DNA of 64,000 nucleotides from Bolinopsis microptera (Eukaryota; Ctenophora; Tentaculata; Lobata; Bolinopsidae): the NCBI RefSeq assembly GCF_026151205.1, contig NC_087077.1:5294483-5358482 (forward strand), read 5' to 3'. A model generated the notes under the pieces. The model was not told the DNA's origin. It searched no databases and saw only the letters and a program-made list of their open reading frames with translations. How positions within the stretch are numbered: position 1 is the first letter of the stretch; each line of letters opens with the position of its first letter. Positions 24,901 through 39,000 of the stretch are shown piece by piece. A program made the translations under genes and the position numbers.

Positions 24901-27900
24901 TTACGCTTCCAAACGAACCAGTTTAACAATCTAGTTTAAAAGCACAACACTAAGTCGAGAGATGATGTGTAAATAGTTATTATCTATAATATAATATTAA
25001 TAGTATCGTACAAATTTGGATATTTTACCGTTTATTCCATTTATCTGCATCTCTTTTTATCTGTTATCTAATCTATGTGACGGTGTTTGTTCTATTATTC
25101 AAGTAAATTCATTTTACGTTTTACGTCACGGCAAAGATTTTTGGTAAAAATTATATTTTTGAAATTTTTAAAAATTTACTTATCATCTAATTAATTAATC
25201 GATTAATTATCTAATCCAAAGGTTGGCGAATAAAAGTTGTTCTCTTTTATATTTTGAACACATCGGTTCAATCTAGAACCTTCTACGACATTCAGAAGTC
25301 GTTTTATTAGCGGAGATCCAATGTGGTAAAAAGTGGTAAATAGTGGTTTAGTTATTCTTTACAAATTTACTTATCATCTAATTAATTAATCGATTAATTA
25401 TCTAATCCAAAGGTTGGCGAATAAAAGTTGTTCTCTTTTATATTTTGAACACATCGGTTCAATCTAGAACCTTCTACGACATTCAGAAGTCGTTTTATTA
25501 GCGGAGATCCAATGTGGTAAAAAGTGGTAAATAGTGGTTTAGTTATTCTTTACAAATTTTACAAGTCCAAAATATTGAAAGTGAAAATTTTCAAATTTTT
25601 TATAAGAATTAGTTCAATATACGTGGAATTTAATTGTGAACATTTTTTATGAGAATATATTTTTTAAATATTTGAAAATTTATTAATTATTTAATTAATT
25701 AATTAAATAATTTATTTTTGAAAAAGTTGTTAACTAAAAAGTTGTTCTCCTTTGTTTCCTAAACACACTGCTTTAAACTAGAATCTTCTAAGATATTCAG
25801 AACGTGACTTATTTGCGGAAAACCAAAGTGGTAAAAAGGTGGTAAAAAAGTGGTAATTGTGGATTTTGCTCAAGTCAGATTTTTTGGGACTTTTCTGGAA
25901 TGATTCCTGGGACCTGTCCCGACCATATCCCGTTAAAATCACTTTGTTGCGAATTTTGTCCGACAAAGGCTCAAATAAGGACGGATTTGACTGTACTAAG
26001 GCTGATTATCGACCTATTATTTTGATCACCAGTTTAGAGTTGGTCTAACAAATTTTACGGTATTGATAGAAGAGAATTCTGGAAAATATCGATAGTGAAG
26101 AATTCTGGAAGTTGCTGTTCATATTTGGGTGAGTTGCACATTACGATAATCGATAATTGAATCAATATTTCTTTAAGCACTGGCTCTAGAAAAAATGATT
26201 ACAGTTCAGTCGGTATTGATAAATGAGTGTTATATATCACGCAGTATGCTTCATTTACTGTGTGTACCGATTAGCTTATTAGAGAGCACGTGTTCCAATT
26301 AGAGGTTATATCAGTGTTCTAGAAGTGTAGCCATCTAGAAGTTTCTAACAACAAGAGAGACCACACAGTCCTGATACTACAATATTATAACATATAAGAT
26401 ATGAGTGTAAAGATGGAGAACGCATATCTGAGTTACAGATATGCGTTTTGTCTTCCCAAATAATTGCAAGTCTAGACAACCATCTCCAGATGAAAGACAT
26501 TGAAATGACCAGGTATGATAATTAATTGTGTTATTTTATAAAATAGGGTCGTGAACTATCCTGACACGTGACTAGTCAATCATATTAACCCCTTACCAAG
26601 GATGGAGCTGACAACATGACACACTTTAATCACCATGAATTCCATAGCATGACTGATTGTACATTGTACATTGTACATTGTACATTGTGCATTGTACCAT
26701 GTACAATGTACTAATGTACTAATGTACATATAATATCAAATATACTTGTTGGACACCTGACGTTCCAGTGAGTTACTTAAAAGGTATACTGTCAGTATCA
26801 TTATTATGTATTTATTCATTTAATTAGTCACCTTACGAGACATATTTAAAAGGTACAACAGTCGGTGGTTTTTCGGAAAAAAAACACCATATTTTCAGAC
26901 TACCAAAATTTAGGTCACCATCATTATTTTCCCCAAATTATTCGTCCCCAAATCATTTAGGTCACCGGAATTGTGTCCAAACAACACACAATTAAGTATG
27001 TCTCGTAAGGTATCTACTGATAGACGCTGCACCTGACGCATGGTTCAAGCACATAAAAAGGTTAAAAACGTGCGCGGTGTCAACCATGCATGTTATTATG
27101 TTATTATGGTGGACGACCATAATGATATGTAACTCGGGTATTACCTCACATTGAAGATTTGGCTAGTTGGCTTGTAGTGTGCCCTTCAGAGATGACCATG
27201 GTTTGATACCATATCTCAATGACGCTTATTATTCTGCATGTTCACGTTCACTCCCAGAGGTTGATACGAGAAATTTGTTGCAGTCACACGTTGTGATTCA
27301 TGATGAGTAAACTTGGGTAAGCTTTAATATTAAGCATAGAAACATGCGCCAAGAACTAGGCCCTAATGATAATTTCTGCGAACACAAAGTTAATACTATG
27401 TAGTATAAAAAGGCAAACCTTAGTTGAGTTGCAGCTCTGAATGAATGAAACATTGAGTGAAAGATGATTACCTTACAAGACTTTTTCATAACGTACGAAA
27501 TGCGACGGTTTTCCCGAAATTTCGCCATATTTTCGGACCGCCAAAATTTCGGTCGTCGTAATAGAATCCGTCGCATTATTTTTAGCTTATTTCAATAATT
27601 GTGGCTTCATCGATTCATTTTGTTCTTGAAAAGTTAGTGATATGATGGTGGGACAAATAAACACAATATTCCATGATGAATTTAATGTCAAGTAATAAGT
27701 TTTAAATTTACAATAAATTACATTTATGTGCTAACATAAACGTCTTATAAGAGACTAAGTCAAGATAAACAATTTAATACCAAACTCAATAAGTGAAACT
27801 AAAAGAGTCGAGCCGGACCCCTTAGAGGAAGATGAAGAAATCGATTTATAAGTTTCATTTTGTTTCAACATGATTTTACCGATTGTAGAAAATTTTGAAT

Positions 27901-30900
27901 TTCCTTTGTGTCAGAAAACAAAATGATGAAAAATACCCTTATTTTCTGTGACGTCCGAAATGTGACGGTTTTTGTTCAATTTCGCCATATTTTCGGACCG
28001 CCAAAATTTCGGTCGTCGCAAATTGGTCCGCCACAAAAATGTCTTGTAAGGTATGCAATAAAGGTCCAGTTAGACCTGGGAATTTAGGAGCTAAGGAAAC
28101 CTGCCAGTTACTGACCGTGGATTTACGTTTGTTAACTGAACTCTAAGATAACGTTTCATATATGGTGCAGTAATTTGCTACCTTTCCTTTTGGCACTAGC
28201 CCAACATATCTGATTAAAAATGTCTACAATAACTAACAAGAATGTATTTTAAAAGAATGAACTAGAATTACTGCCTGAATGCAGTTTGTGCTTAGTCTTT
28301 TGTATACTCAAAGAGTAGTGTAGCCTGACAACGAGCAAACAGATCCTTATTGCACATTATGCGAGGATGACGTTATATCATATTAATTTTATGCCTAGCA
28401 TCTGTGGTGCCGTTTGTATTAGCTTTATGATTGTACAGCGACAAAATGGAGACATAGATCTCATAAAAATGTATCTTTGTGGCGACGGCTATTGTGGGAT
28501 CCAGTAACCCATGACTTACTGACTTGACTTAAGGCGGGTAGTGTTCCCGAGATTCATTGATAACAGTTCTCTTATCTCTACAGCTTTCTGTCCTCCATCA
28601 GTCTAGCTATCTCATCTACTGACTTCAGCCCAGTATCTGCTTTTAGGTTATCTAGTAATGTTAAGTAAGGTCGCCCCCTGTTAGTATGCCCATGACTCGG
28701 CTTCCAGAGGATCAGTTTGTTTAGTGTACAGGCTGTGGTTGCTGACATCGTCTCGATATTGATTGATATTAAGGGCCATTCTTAACATTCGCGTAAAGTA
28801 ACCATCAACCATCTTCTCTAGCCTTTTCGTCATAGTCCAAGTCTCGGAACCGTACAAAAGCACCGACTCGACTTTTGAGCTTAGAATTCCAAAGTTTTTT
28901 AGTGTGTGGCATGCTCCCCATGCTCTTCCTTTCCTAACCCTGATTATATCACTCTCACTGTCTCTGATTCTAGAACCCAGGTAAGTGAAGTCTTCCACAT
29001 GCTCTATTGTGCTGTTACCCAGGGACTTGATGGTATCAGGATTCTCGATGTAAGATGTTCTAAGTAATGAATTTGGTTTTCCCTTCATTCATTATAAGTC
29101 CCACTGTAGCAGCAACCCTTTCTACCTTTTGCATCAGCCTCTCTGCCTCCTTTACAGTATCCGCTATCAGAGCAATGTCATCCACAAAACCAGTGTCCGA
29201 TATCTTCTCCGCCTTGACTCTCCTACTCCTATAAGGCAGTAGGAATTCCTATTTCAGGGTGCTTGCATAAGGCTTGTCTCATGCAATAGTCTAGGTAACC
29301 CACATGTATGTTGTACTTCTTAAATGTAGCGTTACCAATCTTGCATCAACAACAAACTATTCTTACTCCTCGATCTCTTATACCGAGAACTTTTGCTCTT
29401 CTATAATTTAAATAAAATCATTAATCTCAGGTGAAATATGGCTATGAACAACACTACTGAGGCTGAATTTGCCAACTTCGTGGTATTTGTTCCCGGATCC
29501 AACAAGGCAATCGACAGAACAATCGGAGGGATACTCATACTGTGCATGATAATCGGTATTACGGGCAACATCTCATCCTTCATCTTTTTCTGGAGACAGA
29601 GACTCAGCATATTCCCTCATCGTCTTTATTTGATTGTGAGCGGAGTAGACATTTGCACGAGCATCGCCGGATTCCCTGTAGTGGCTGTGCTATTCAACGG
29701 CCGACTCCCCGTTTTATTCAGCAACTATGTTGTGTGCGGGGCTTGGACTTTAACTTTTAATTTCCTCCAGCGCTTTTCAATGTTCATGGTCCTCATTGTC
29801 AGTTCCACTAGAACTATAGCCATCCTCATGCCGTTTAACCATGTTCACAAAAGAGCGGCTCTGAGTGCATGTGGTTGTTTTGGGATATATCTCTTGACAG
29901 TGGACTCAGTGTATCTCGGATTGGGGGAGGTGAGTTTCGTGTTTTGGTCGCCCGGGGGCTGCTGTGGGTTGGCACCAACCGGGGATCCCGGGGGGTTAAC
30001 TTGGTCTATTTACATTATGCAGCTCCTTGTTATCGTGTTCGCTATATCCTTGATTGTCTTTGTTAGCTTGTTCCTGAGCTCCGCTGTGCTGTTGAGAAAG
30101 AGCTCCAATCGAATCGAGGGAGAGAGGAAAGCCAGAAGAGGATCTGTGACGATCGCTATTTTTACGACTGTTTTCTTGTTTTGTAATCTGCCTCTCTTTT
30201 CGATTCAACTGATTGATAGCTGTCTAACCTGGTTTAAACTGGACAGGAGCTTCTTTGACAGAAGCCCTTTTGTAATGTGGTACGGCTGGCTTCTCAGCCA
30301 CCACTTCTTTACCACTCTCAACACAGCACTTAACCCGTGTCTCTACCATTTGCGGATGAAATGTCACGTTATGAATTTTGTACTTTTTAAACAAAGTAGT
30401 AGTAGTGTGTAGATTAATTGTTACGCGTTGATTATCGAGCTCGCTTATCTTATCTGTTATCGCTGCGTTTTGGTTCTTAAATTTGTTAACAATCTAGTTG
30501 AGTATCTAGTTCTTAGAGCATATTATAAAGCAAGTGTTTGTTTTAACTTTCTGCTCCGATGAGGAGAGAAAGTTTTTTCGAGGAGAGCCGCTTAGACATG
30601 GGCACCGTATTGTTTACATTATTTAGTTATATTTTATTCAATATCTTTGTCGCATAGTAGCGGGGTAGTTAGTATTGTGTTTCCTTTCCTTTCCATTACG
30701 GCATTTAAGCCAAAAAGAATCAAGATCAGTACCGCCTTCTTCTCTCCGATCTTATCCTAATATTGGTATCTACTTCAATATTTCATATTTATTATTAAAC
30801 GTCTGGTGGAAGGGTGATACGTCTGAACCGAACAAATGGGCTACAAGAGTTTCTTGTTCTACACAATTCAATCCAATACAACTCCACCCAAAAAGTCTTT

Positions 30901-33060
30901 GATTTTGTATATTACTTATAGATAAGTAATAATAAGATAGATCTACAATTATTGAAATTTCGATGAAAATTAATGATTCACAGCTATTGAGCTATTGAGA
31001 TGTGAGGAGTTTTACTGAACATATTTCTTTCATCCTCTGAGTGGCTAGCTCGGACTGGACACAAAAACACGCACAATTATCAGACTGAGGCTCGAATTTA
31101 TTATTATACGAGACTCATTTACAATAATGCAATCATTACAAATAATATAGAAACCACCGCTGAATGAATCTCCGTAAATGATATAATAATGTGATTTCTC
31201 TTTCTTCGGGGTAAATTGAATTTAACGGTAAGTTTCTTATAACAATTCATAATACCTATATGCGCTAACCAACCATGTATCCGGATACAGCTCAGTTTAA
31301 ACCAAATATAAAAAATGTTGCTGAAAGTGTTGGATATTTTAAGGAATTCGCGTCGGGCACAAACCAACGTAAAATGTGAGAGTTTAATCTGGATTATATA
31401 AGAACAAAACAATAATTCCCATTATAAAACCCGGTAAATCCAGTTTGTTTCTAATTGTTCATGTAGTGTAGCAGATTGTTGAGATAACAGTAGTACTGAA
31501 CCAACAATCCTCCAAAAGTTATCAAAACCAATACATACAAGCTCACATACGGAGTAATAGCATTGAACACGGCAAGACTACTGCTAAAAACAACACTCTG
31601 CAGGGCAAACGCTACATCAGGCTTCATACCATGCATAACTTGGTTACACCCAGCAATCCTGCCGACTGTCACTATTGACAGCACCATAGTGTACGTGATA
31701 GACAGACCACTGAGCAGAGCTATAACATAAACCACCCAGTCTCCAGCCGCTACTATCGGAGCTTGAGAAATGAAATCTGATTGGAAGCTGTCCCCAGGGA
31801 ACACAGCTAGAAGTAAGAATAACCACACATAGTTTAACCAGGTAAAGAGGTGTACCATGGTCCGGTAGCTGAATACCTGCACCATCTTGTAGAATGTAGC
31901 GGAGGCCACCACGGTGAACACCCCTGATATCAGCCCTACTTCAGGTATGAGGGACACATCGTGGTATGTGTTGTTGACTGCTGTGACGAAGCTGATGGTG
32001 TAGCTGAAGAGGAGACCCGCCACAGCGTTTGTTAGCAGTAGGTCCCGAGCTGCTGGTTCCCTGCACAAGCAAGCTAACCTAACTCTGAAACTCCTCCTGT
32101 CTGTTTCCTCGATACTCCGGAAACTGTCCACCAGCCGGGAACTCACTGAGAACTCCTCTGTAACTGGCTGGGCTATTATCCTCCGCAGTAGAAACAGTCC
32201 CAGAAGGCTAGCCAACACAGTCACCCCCACACATGTCCCGTATATCCTGATACGAGTGGTGGTGTCCAGAGACCCGCTGTCATCTAGACACGCGATATTA
32301 ATAACACTTCCCACCACCCCGCTCAGGTTGCCAACTAACAGGAAGTAACTGAGGTTCCTCTCAATGTTCTCTATACGGGATATACTGGTTACATAGTCCT
32401 GACACACTACCTGCACCACCCCATCCGCTAGTCCTGTTATAACAACTCCTATCATCACAGCGTACTCCTTCAGTACGATCATACCCACGTACAGTCCACT
32501 GTGGAGGAATGTGGTACCCACAATAAGACTCTTGTAGCCCAAGAACCGCCTCAGGAGGGGAACAGAGAGGGAAGCAGGGATGGTTACCACGAAGAAGAGG
32601 CTGGAGGTCAGGTAGCCTAGTTTAGCGCTGATGCCGCTGTCTTCCAGCGCGGAGTTCAGCACGCTGAGGGCGGGGGTGAGGGCGGTGAGGATGAGGAGGG
32701 AGATGATGCTTACTACCGAGATATTCCATATCTCTACCCGGATACAGGACATCTGGGAATGTGCTGAGGTTAGGGGATTGTTAACAGAAACACGTACTGG
32801 TTAGTTCAGAAACACATACTTGAAACTAAAACAACGAAAACATCTTCAATGGTTCAAAGCAAGACTCTGCTTTCAAAAGGTTGGGCAAACTAAGAAAATA
32901 TCAGTACAAAGAAAACATTAACCGCGATGTTAATGAAAGAGTAAGAGCAAACATCTCGCCAAACATGGACAATGAAGGGTTAGATATACTGCTCAATTTT
33001 CGATTACTACAGCATGATGATGAAAGAGATTCACGTAAAGTTAATAACAATAATGTTCTG

Positions 33061-33092
<32 letters not shown>

Positions 33093-36000
33093 GTGTAACT
33101 ATAGTGTAACCTGACCCCCTCTGAAGGGTGAAACTAAATCTGAACCTCCTGTGCGGCAAAATGCGGTAATTTTGCAACAGTGAGGTGTGACAAATGTTGA
33201 ACTGAGATGTAACAAAACAGAGAGCATGTTTGCACTGTGAGGATTGTTTGTTGTTAACATTTTCTTGAACTAGGGAGTAGATTATCTGAACTGTCTGTAT
33301 AGTGTCAATTTCTCATAATTAGATGAACTGTGTAAGTGTGTCCACTGTCCAGTGAACTTATTTAAAAGTAAAGACTTGATAACATTTATATAAAATATTA
33401 ACAGATGCACGGTAAATAATTTATCATAAATTTACAATAACCGGCTATGTAACATGATGAGATTAGGATCTTGGCTCAGTCATTGATGATGATTCTAGAC
33501 TGTACGCTAGTTTAGGGCAGCTGATATTAGGAACTGAAACTAACCAACATCCAGACATGAGACAGTTCTAAATTTCCTCTCAGTCCAATAAAAGTTTTTT
33601 TATGCCGTGTTTCTGGATATGGGAAAATGAATCATGAAAAATAGCATATATACACCTAATCGTGTCTGTAAGTTCCTGGAAACTGTACGCGTATGGGATA
33701 ATGAGCTGTGTATGAGCAGTCGGCTATAGTTACCCAGCTATAGTTGGGAAGTCAGTATCATACTTATTCCTAGCAATTAGTGCAAAAGTGATAGAGATAT
33801 TATGTCTATAATAAACACGTCATACAAAATATAGCTGATTGCTCCTTCATAAATTAATCTACAGGTTTGAAACCGTACTAATGTATCGTGAACACCTGTA
33901 AATAAATCCACTAGAAAATGTCACTTCTAAAATTCGAAGGAAGTGGGATTGGATCGAGAAACTAAAAGGAACTTCCAAAATCTAACGAAACATAACTAAT
34001 AATTATATACTCTGAGCAACAGCTGTTGATACACTAATTCCAGGTACGGTAAGAAAATACACACAATTAAACCAAGTACATCACTGGTTAATTTACCCTC
34101 ATCATATCTTGCATACAAATACACAGTACATAGTACATAATACATTATATATACATACATAGCGTAGTTTTATACACACAGTCTGATACACTAGTACACG
34201 AACTAAGAACAACAATATCTACTGGTTTACAGAATAAAACACAATCTCATTCACTATAGTCACTGAAATAAAAAGCATCATGTATTATAGGGAGGCAAAG
34301 CAAAGCAACAACTAAAAAACCTCATGAGACGATCCTCATTACTTTATATTGTTAGAACTGATGTGTAATGTGTATCACACACACACACAAGGCACAGTAT
34401 CACACATACACACTGGGCCAGTGAAGAAGGGCAAAACAAGAACCAAGGTGCTAATCAAGGTGGGTTATGTTTCTACCAACGATAGAGTCACTCTTCACAG
34501 TTCACCAAGTACCACTACTGAGTCTTGAGTCTGTGATTATGACAAAGTGAACCCTGACGTCCGATGCAAATTATAAGTAGATCCACCCTTCGGTCCCCCT
34601 GTTCATGACCATTACATGTATGGAATAATCGTGAGTACGTGATCGGTGATCCCAACTCAAAATTGATTGGATTATAGCTTGATTTTTATACTTTTTATAC
34701 AAACAAACCAAAATTACGCGGGATTTTATGTTATAGCTTTTAGCTAATAGCAGAGCGACAAATCACAAACATTACAGTTTTTAAGCTTAACCAGAAACAG
34801 CAATTTCTGACTGAGTTCATGCTAATAAACCCGCAATTAGGATGTATAAACATGGTAAGTGAAACACACTAATTGCTTCCTAGTTATACCCACGAAATTA
34901 GTTTCCCAGGATACATATCTTCAGTTTTGTGTTTCATAGCAATTACCAGATGTATCATGTATAATGTGTATGTGTATAGTACAATAAGTACATTACACAA
35001 GTACAGGGAACTACTCACGAGAAACAACTGTCTCTGGATCTGGAGTGATGATTAAAGAAGAGGAATATGTACTCTTTGCTCTGATTGGTTACTGTCAGTG
35101 TGTCTGTTTGTCTGTTTGTTTGTCTGTTTGTTTGTTTGTTTGTTTGTCAGTGTGTCTGTTTGTCTGTTTGTCTGTTTGTTTGTCAGAATGTTAGTCAGTG
35201 TGTCTGTTTGTCAATATATTTCTAACCTGGTAAGCTGATGTTCACTCCGGTGGTTGGTGAATGTAGGATGAGTCAGGAACTTGGAGGTTCTCTCAAATGG
35301 TGTCCTCAGAATACCTCCTTCTTTTGGTTTCAGCTGTTGCCACAGGTTAGCCTGGTGGAATATCAGTATCAGCGAGTGTATAATAAGTTATTATTATTTG
35401 CAGCCTTTATAGTTCAGAATAATACAATATGAACCTGATTTTATTGACCGGAAGCAGGAACAGGTCACTTGTTGACCGTGTTTATGGGAGATGACACACA
35501 ACTGGCACGTGATATTAATCCAAACATTGGTATTCTTTGTCACAGTGTCACGTGGCAAAAACTCTTTCAACCTCCCATCGCATTACAGCCATATATTTTG
35601 AAGTCGAGACTCATAAAATGTAGTGTAGACGTGGAGGGCAAAAAAATGTCCTAATCTTAAAAACGATATTAGATTTTGTGAAGGAGCAAATTATGCCGTA
35701 TCATAAAAGACCAAGGATTTTATGCAGAAACTTTGCACGCTGGTCGCTGAATGCAGAAGTATCGCGAAGATTGATGCTTGCCAGTAAGAGTACGAATGAG
35801 TGTTTGTGTAATCTTCAGGGTTACACTCTAGCACCAGACAAACATTCCTGAACAATTTAGCGAATTCTTCTCTTTCGAATTCAGGATTTCTCCAGAACAC
35901 TTGTGACAACTAACCAAGTAAGATCCCTTTATTCACTGTTAATTTGATTTCCTTCGAATTTCCACAAGTAAGATGATACGACCAGGAGGAGCTAACCAAG

Positions 36001-39000
36001 AGCTAGCTTTTAAAGGCCACAATAATTACGGTTTCATAATGTGATAATATGACAAATGCTTATTTAGTAAACGGCCTCCCATATTACAGTGCAGTAGCAC
36101 TCTGTGCTAGTCGATTCTAGCACGCGATAATTCAATCGTCACAATATTTGGCAGCCTTCCAGATTGATGATGATAATACAAGTGCACTCATCGACGGTAA
36201 ATCTGGTCTACAGCTTGCAAATAATGTAGCTTCACAATCACAAACATTATATAGCTAATACTACAATCAAATACATTTTATTGAAGACGCTGTTGATTTA
36301 ATGAAGTCATAATGCTCCTCGCGTCTTAAGATAGCGTTCCTCTTGTCTCATATTATACTACATAAAGATCAAATAAATACAAAATATATATTATAGGATC
36401 TTTCTTTCATGATTGTGCTTGTCAGCTTTTTATGGTTTATTTTTATTGAAAACTAAACTAGGATTATACTAGTATAGATTACTACTAGTAGGATTAAGTA
36501 GGGTTCTACTAGTAGGATTAGGATTAGGATTCTACTAGTAGGATTAGGATTAGGATTCTACTAGTAGGATTAGGATTAGGATTCTACTAGTAGGATTAGG
36601 ATTAGGATTCTACTAGTAGGATTAGGAGTAGGATTCTACTAGTAGGATTAGGATTAGGATTTTACTAGTAGGATTAGGATTAGGATTCTACTAGTAGGAT
36701 TAGGAGTAGGATTTTACTAGTAGGATTAGGAGTAGGATTCTACAAGTAGGATAAGGAGTAGGATTCTACTAGTAGGATTAGGATTAGGATTCTACTAGTA
36801 GGATTAGGATTAGGATTCTACTAGTAGGATTAGGAGTTGGATTCTACTAGTAGGATTAGGATTAGGATTCTACTAGTAGGATTATATTAGGAGTAGGATT
36901 GTACTAGTAGGATTAGGATTAGGATTCTACTAGTAGGATTAGGAGTAGGAGTCTACTACTAGTAGTAGGATTAGGAGTAGGATTCTACTAGTAGGATTAG
37001 GAGTAGGATTCTACTAGTAGGATTAGGAGTAGGATTGTTCTTGTAGGGACTAGTAGTCTGTAGTTACTACCAAAGATAATAAGTAACACTATCACTACTA
37101 AAACCGAACAACCTTTCACTTTCAGCCAGCTAATGGTCTCAATAGTCTTTGTATGACTATTTATCACATAAATTAGGCCACTCACCCAATTTTCACCAAC
37201 CGCAGAGTAAGTCTAAAAGGTTTTTATTATTTTTTTGAAAAAAACTTCACCTCTTAATTGATAACCTTATAATGTGTAACTGTAAACACTCTTGAAATCT
37301 ATAATCGGATATCAAATGAAATGAGATTTGCTCATTCACAGACTAGTCCAGACTGTTGCTATCGGTCCCACCCAACAATAATCTCTAATAAAGATAGTGT
37401 CCCACCTGCTAGATCAAGTAATTATAACTCAATTAACGTAATTAACTCAATTAAAAGATAAATAACTAACCACAGAGGGAGCTCCGAGTACAAAGAGGAG
37501 ATCATCCAGATCTTCTGAAGTAACGGTCTCGTCTAGTGATATACCCACCTGAATACACATCATATTATGTATATTGTTATTATCCGGACGATATTATTTT
37601 GTTATCATCCTCCTCGAGGGTAAATATGGTAGTTGTGGATGTCTCAACTCATCAAAAGTTTAATTTTTTACACCTTACTCTTTCAAATTTAACTGTATCC
37701 GAAATTAGAAGTGATGAAATAGATCAACAAAATCAACATCCAAGATAAATTCCACCGAAATGCATAACCTAAATCTCTAAACAGGCTCGTAAGTACTCAC
37801 CGTATTAGGTTCCTCGTACTGCCTGATATTGATGTGTCTTATCGACGCGTTTAACAAAGCATCATCGTAAGCTTGCTCGTTTCTGAATGTTATTTTGAGA
37901 GTATCAAAGAACGCTCCCTCGTCGATGTGATGCCCTGCTCTTCTTGCTCCTGGTGTTTTACAAGGTTATGAGGGTAATGAGGGTACTGAGGGTAATGAAG
38001 GTAATGAAGGCGGGGATAGAGGAATTGAGGTAAATTGGGCGGAAATTTGTACCCAAGCTATTTCTTAATTCGTGATATTTATGAGATGTGTAGAATTGTA
38101 CTTTGCAGTTTTACAACCATCCGTTAGTTGACTTGTTCAATATCCTACCACACGACATATTAGTAACCACGTGGTGTGACGTCATGACACGTGGTGTGAC
38201 GTCAAGGCCAATATCCTATCGCTAACTATTTTATTATAAGTGATCCTAATTTACTGTACATTGCGCCATCCGTTACTGAGCAGTAGGCGGCGGAAGACTG
38301 TTCTGAGTGTAGTTGTATTTTAATATTTGGATCAGAATGTACATACTATGAAGAGAACACAAATGGAATAATATTAATGAATAAGTTAGAGTAGAATACA
38401 TCTAAAGTTTGAATATTGAGAGTCCTTGAGAAAGTATTGTCTTGATAGTCTCATGGAGCCTCTATCAAGTACGTGATTTAACATGATCGTTATTGACTAG
38501 TAAAGTAAATGTATTGCTAATAATAATAATGTATTCTTTCTATCGCTTTATCCCTCATCCAGAAAGTTTTGAATTTCCTCTCAGTTCAATGTCCAATCTA
38601 AATTATCAAACCCTAGGGTGTGAACAATCAAGGGAATCACCGAGAACTGGCTATCACTCGTCAACATGACAATATCCAGAGCAGATTCGCACGCCAGAGT
38701 GGCACAATATGGGGCCAGTTCTCACAACATCCTTAGTGATAGTCTTTCTTTGATAGGAATTTCTACAATGATGACCCTCTCGGCTCTCAACCCTTCTATC
38801 TATCACCCACTGTGTAGCAACCACTCTGGGAGCCATCACCGCTCTATAACATGCTATTTCCGGGTCCCTTGCACCCAGCATCTGCAGACAGCAGCAGATG
38901 GAGGCAAGCAAGGGTTTCAGATAGCTGGTGTTGAAGATGGTCAGAGTTAAAACCGAGCGAGAATACGAGAATTTTGGAGAGAATAATAATACAATAAGGA

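Larger units (their letters stand above)
21952..25993. mobile_element. DNA transposon with very long TIRs carrying a deleted LINE
   Basis: The termini are CAGTCAAATCCGTC at 21952 and its complement ending at 25993, each flanked by TA, as in Tc1/mariner and pogo-type elements. The inverted repeats run for about 600 bp on the left (21952 to about 22580) and about 800 bp on the right (about 25172-25993). The right arm is longer because a 191-bp block is perfectly duplicated (25172-25362 and 25363-25553). No complete transposase remains. Inside are a Cys-rich ORF tail (22700-22882, minus) and an internally deleted LINE (23199-24893, minus). The element sits in GLDC intron 10. A TA target site is consistent with Tc1/mariner but does not prove it. 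Confidence 0.8.

Noticed and set aside
35333-35350. Alternative exon 10 acceptor 18 nt downstream
   Set aside because: It is also in frame, but the upstream AG restores the human residue spacing exactly, so it was preferred.
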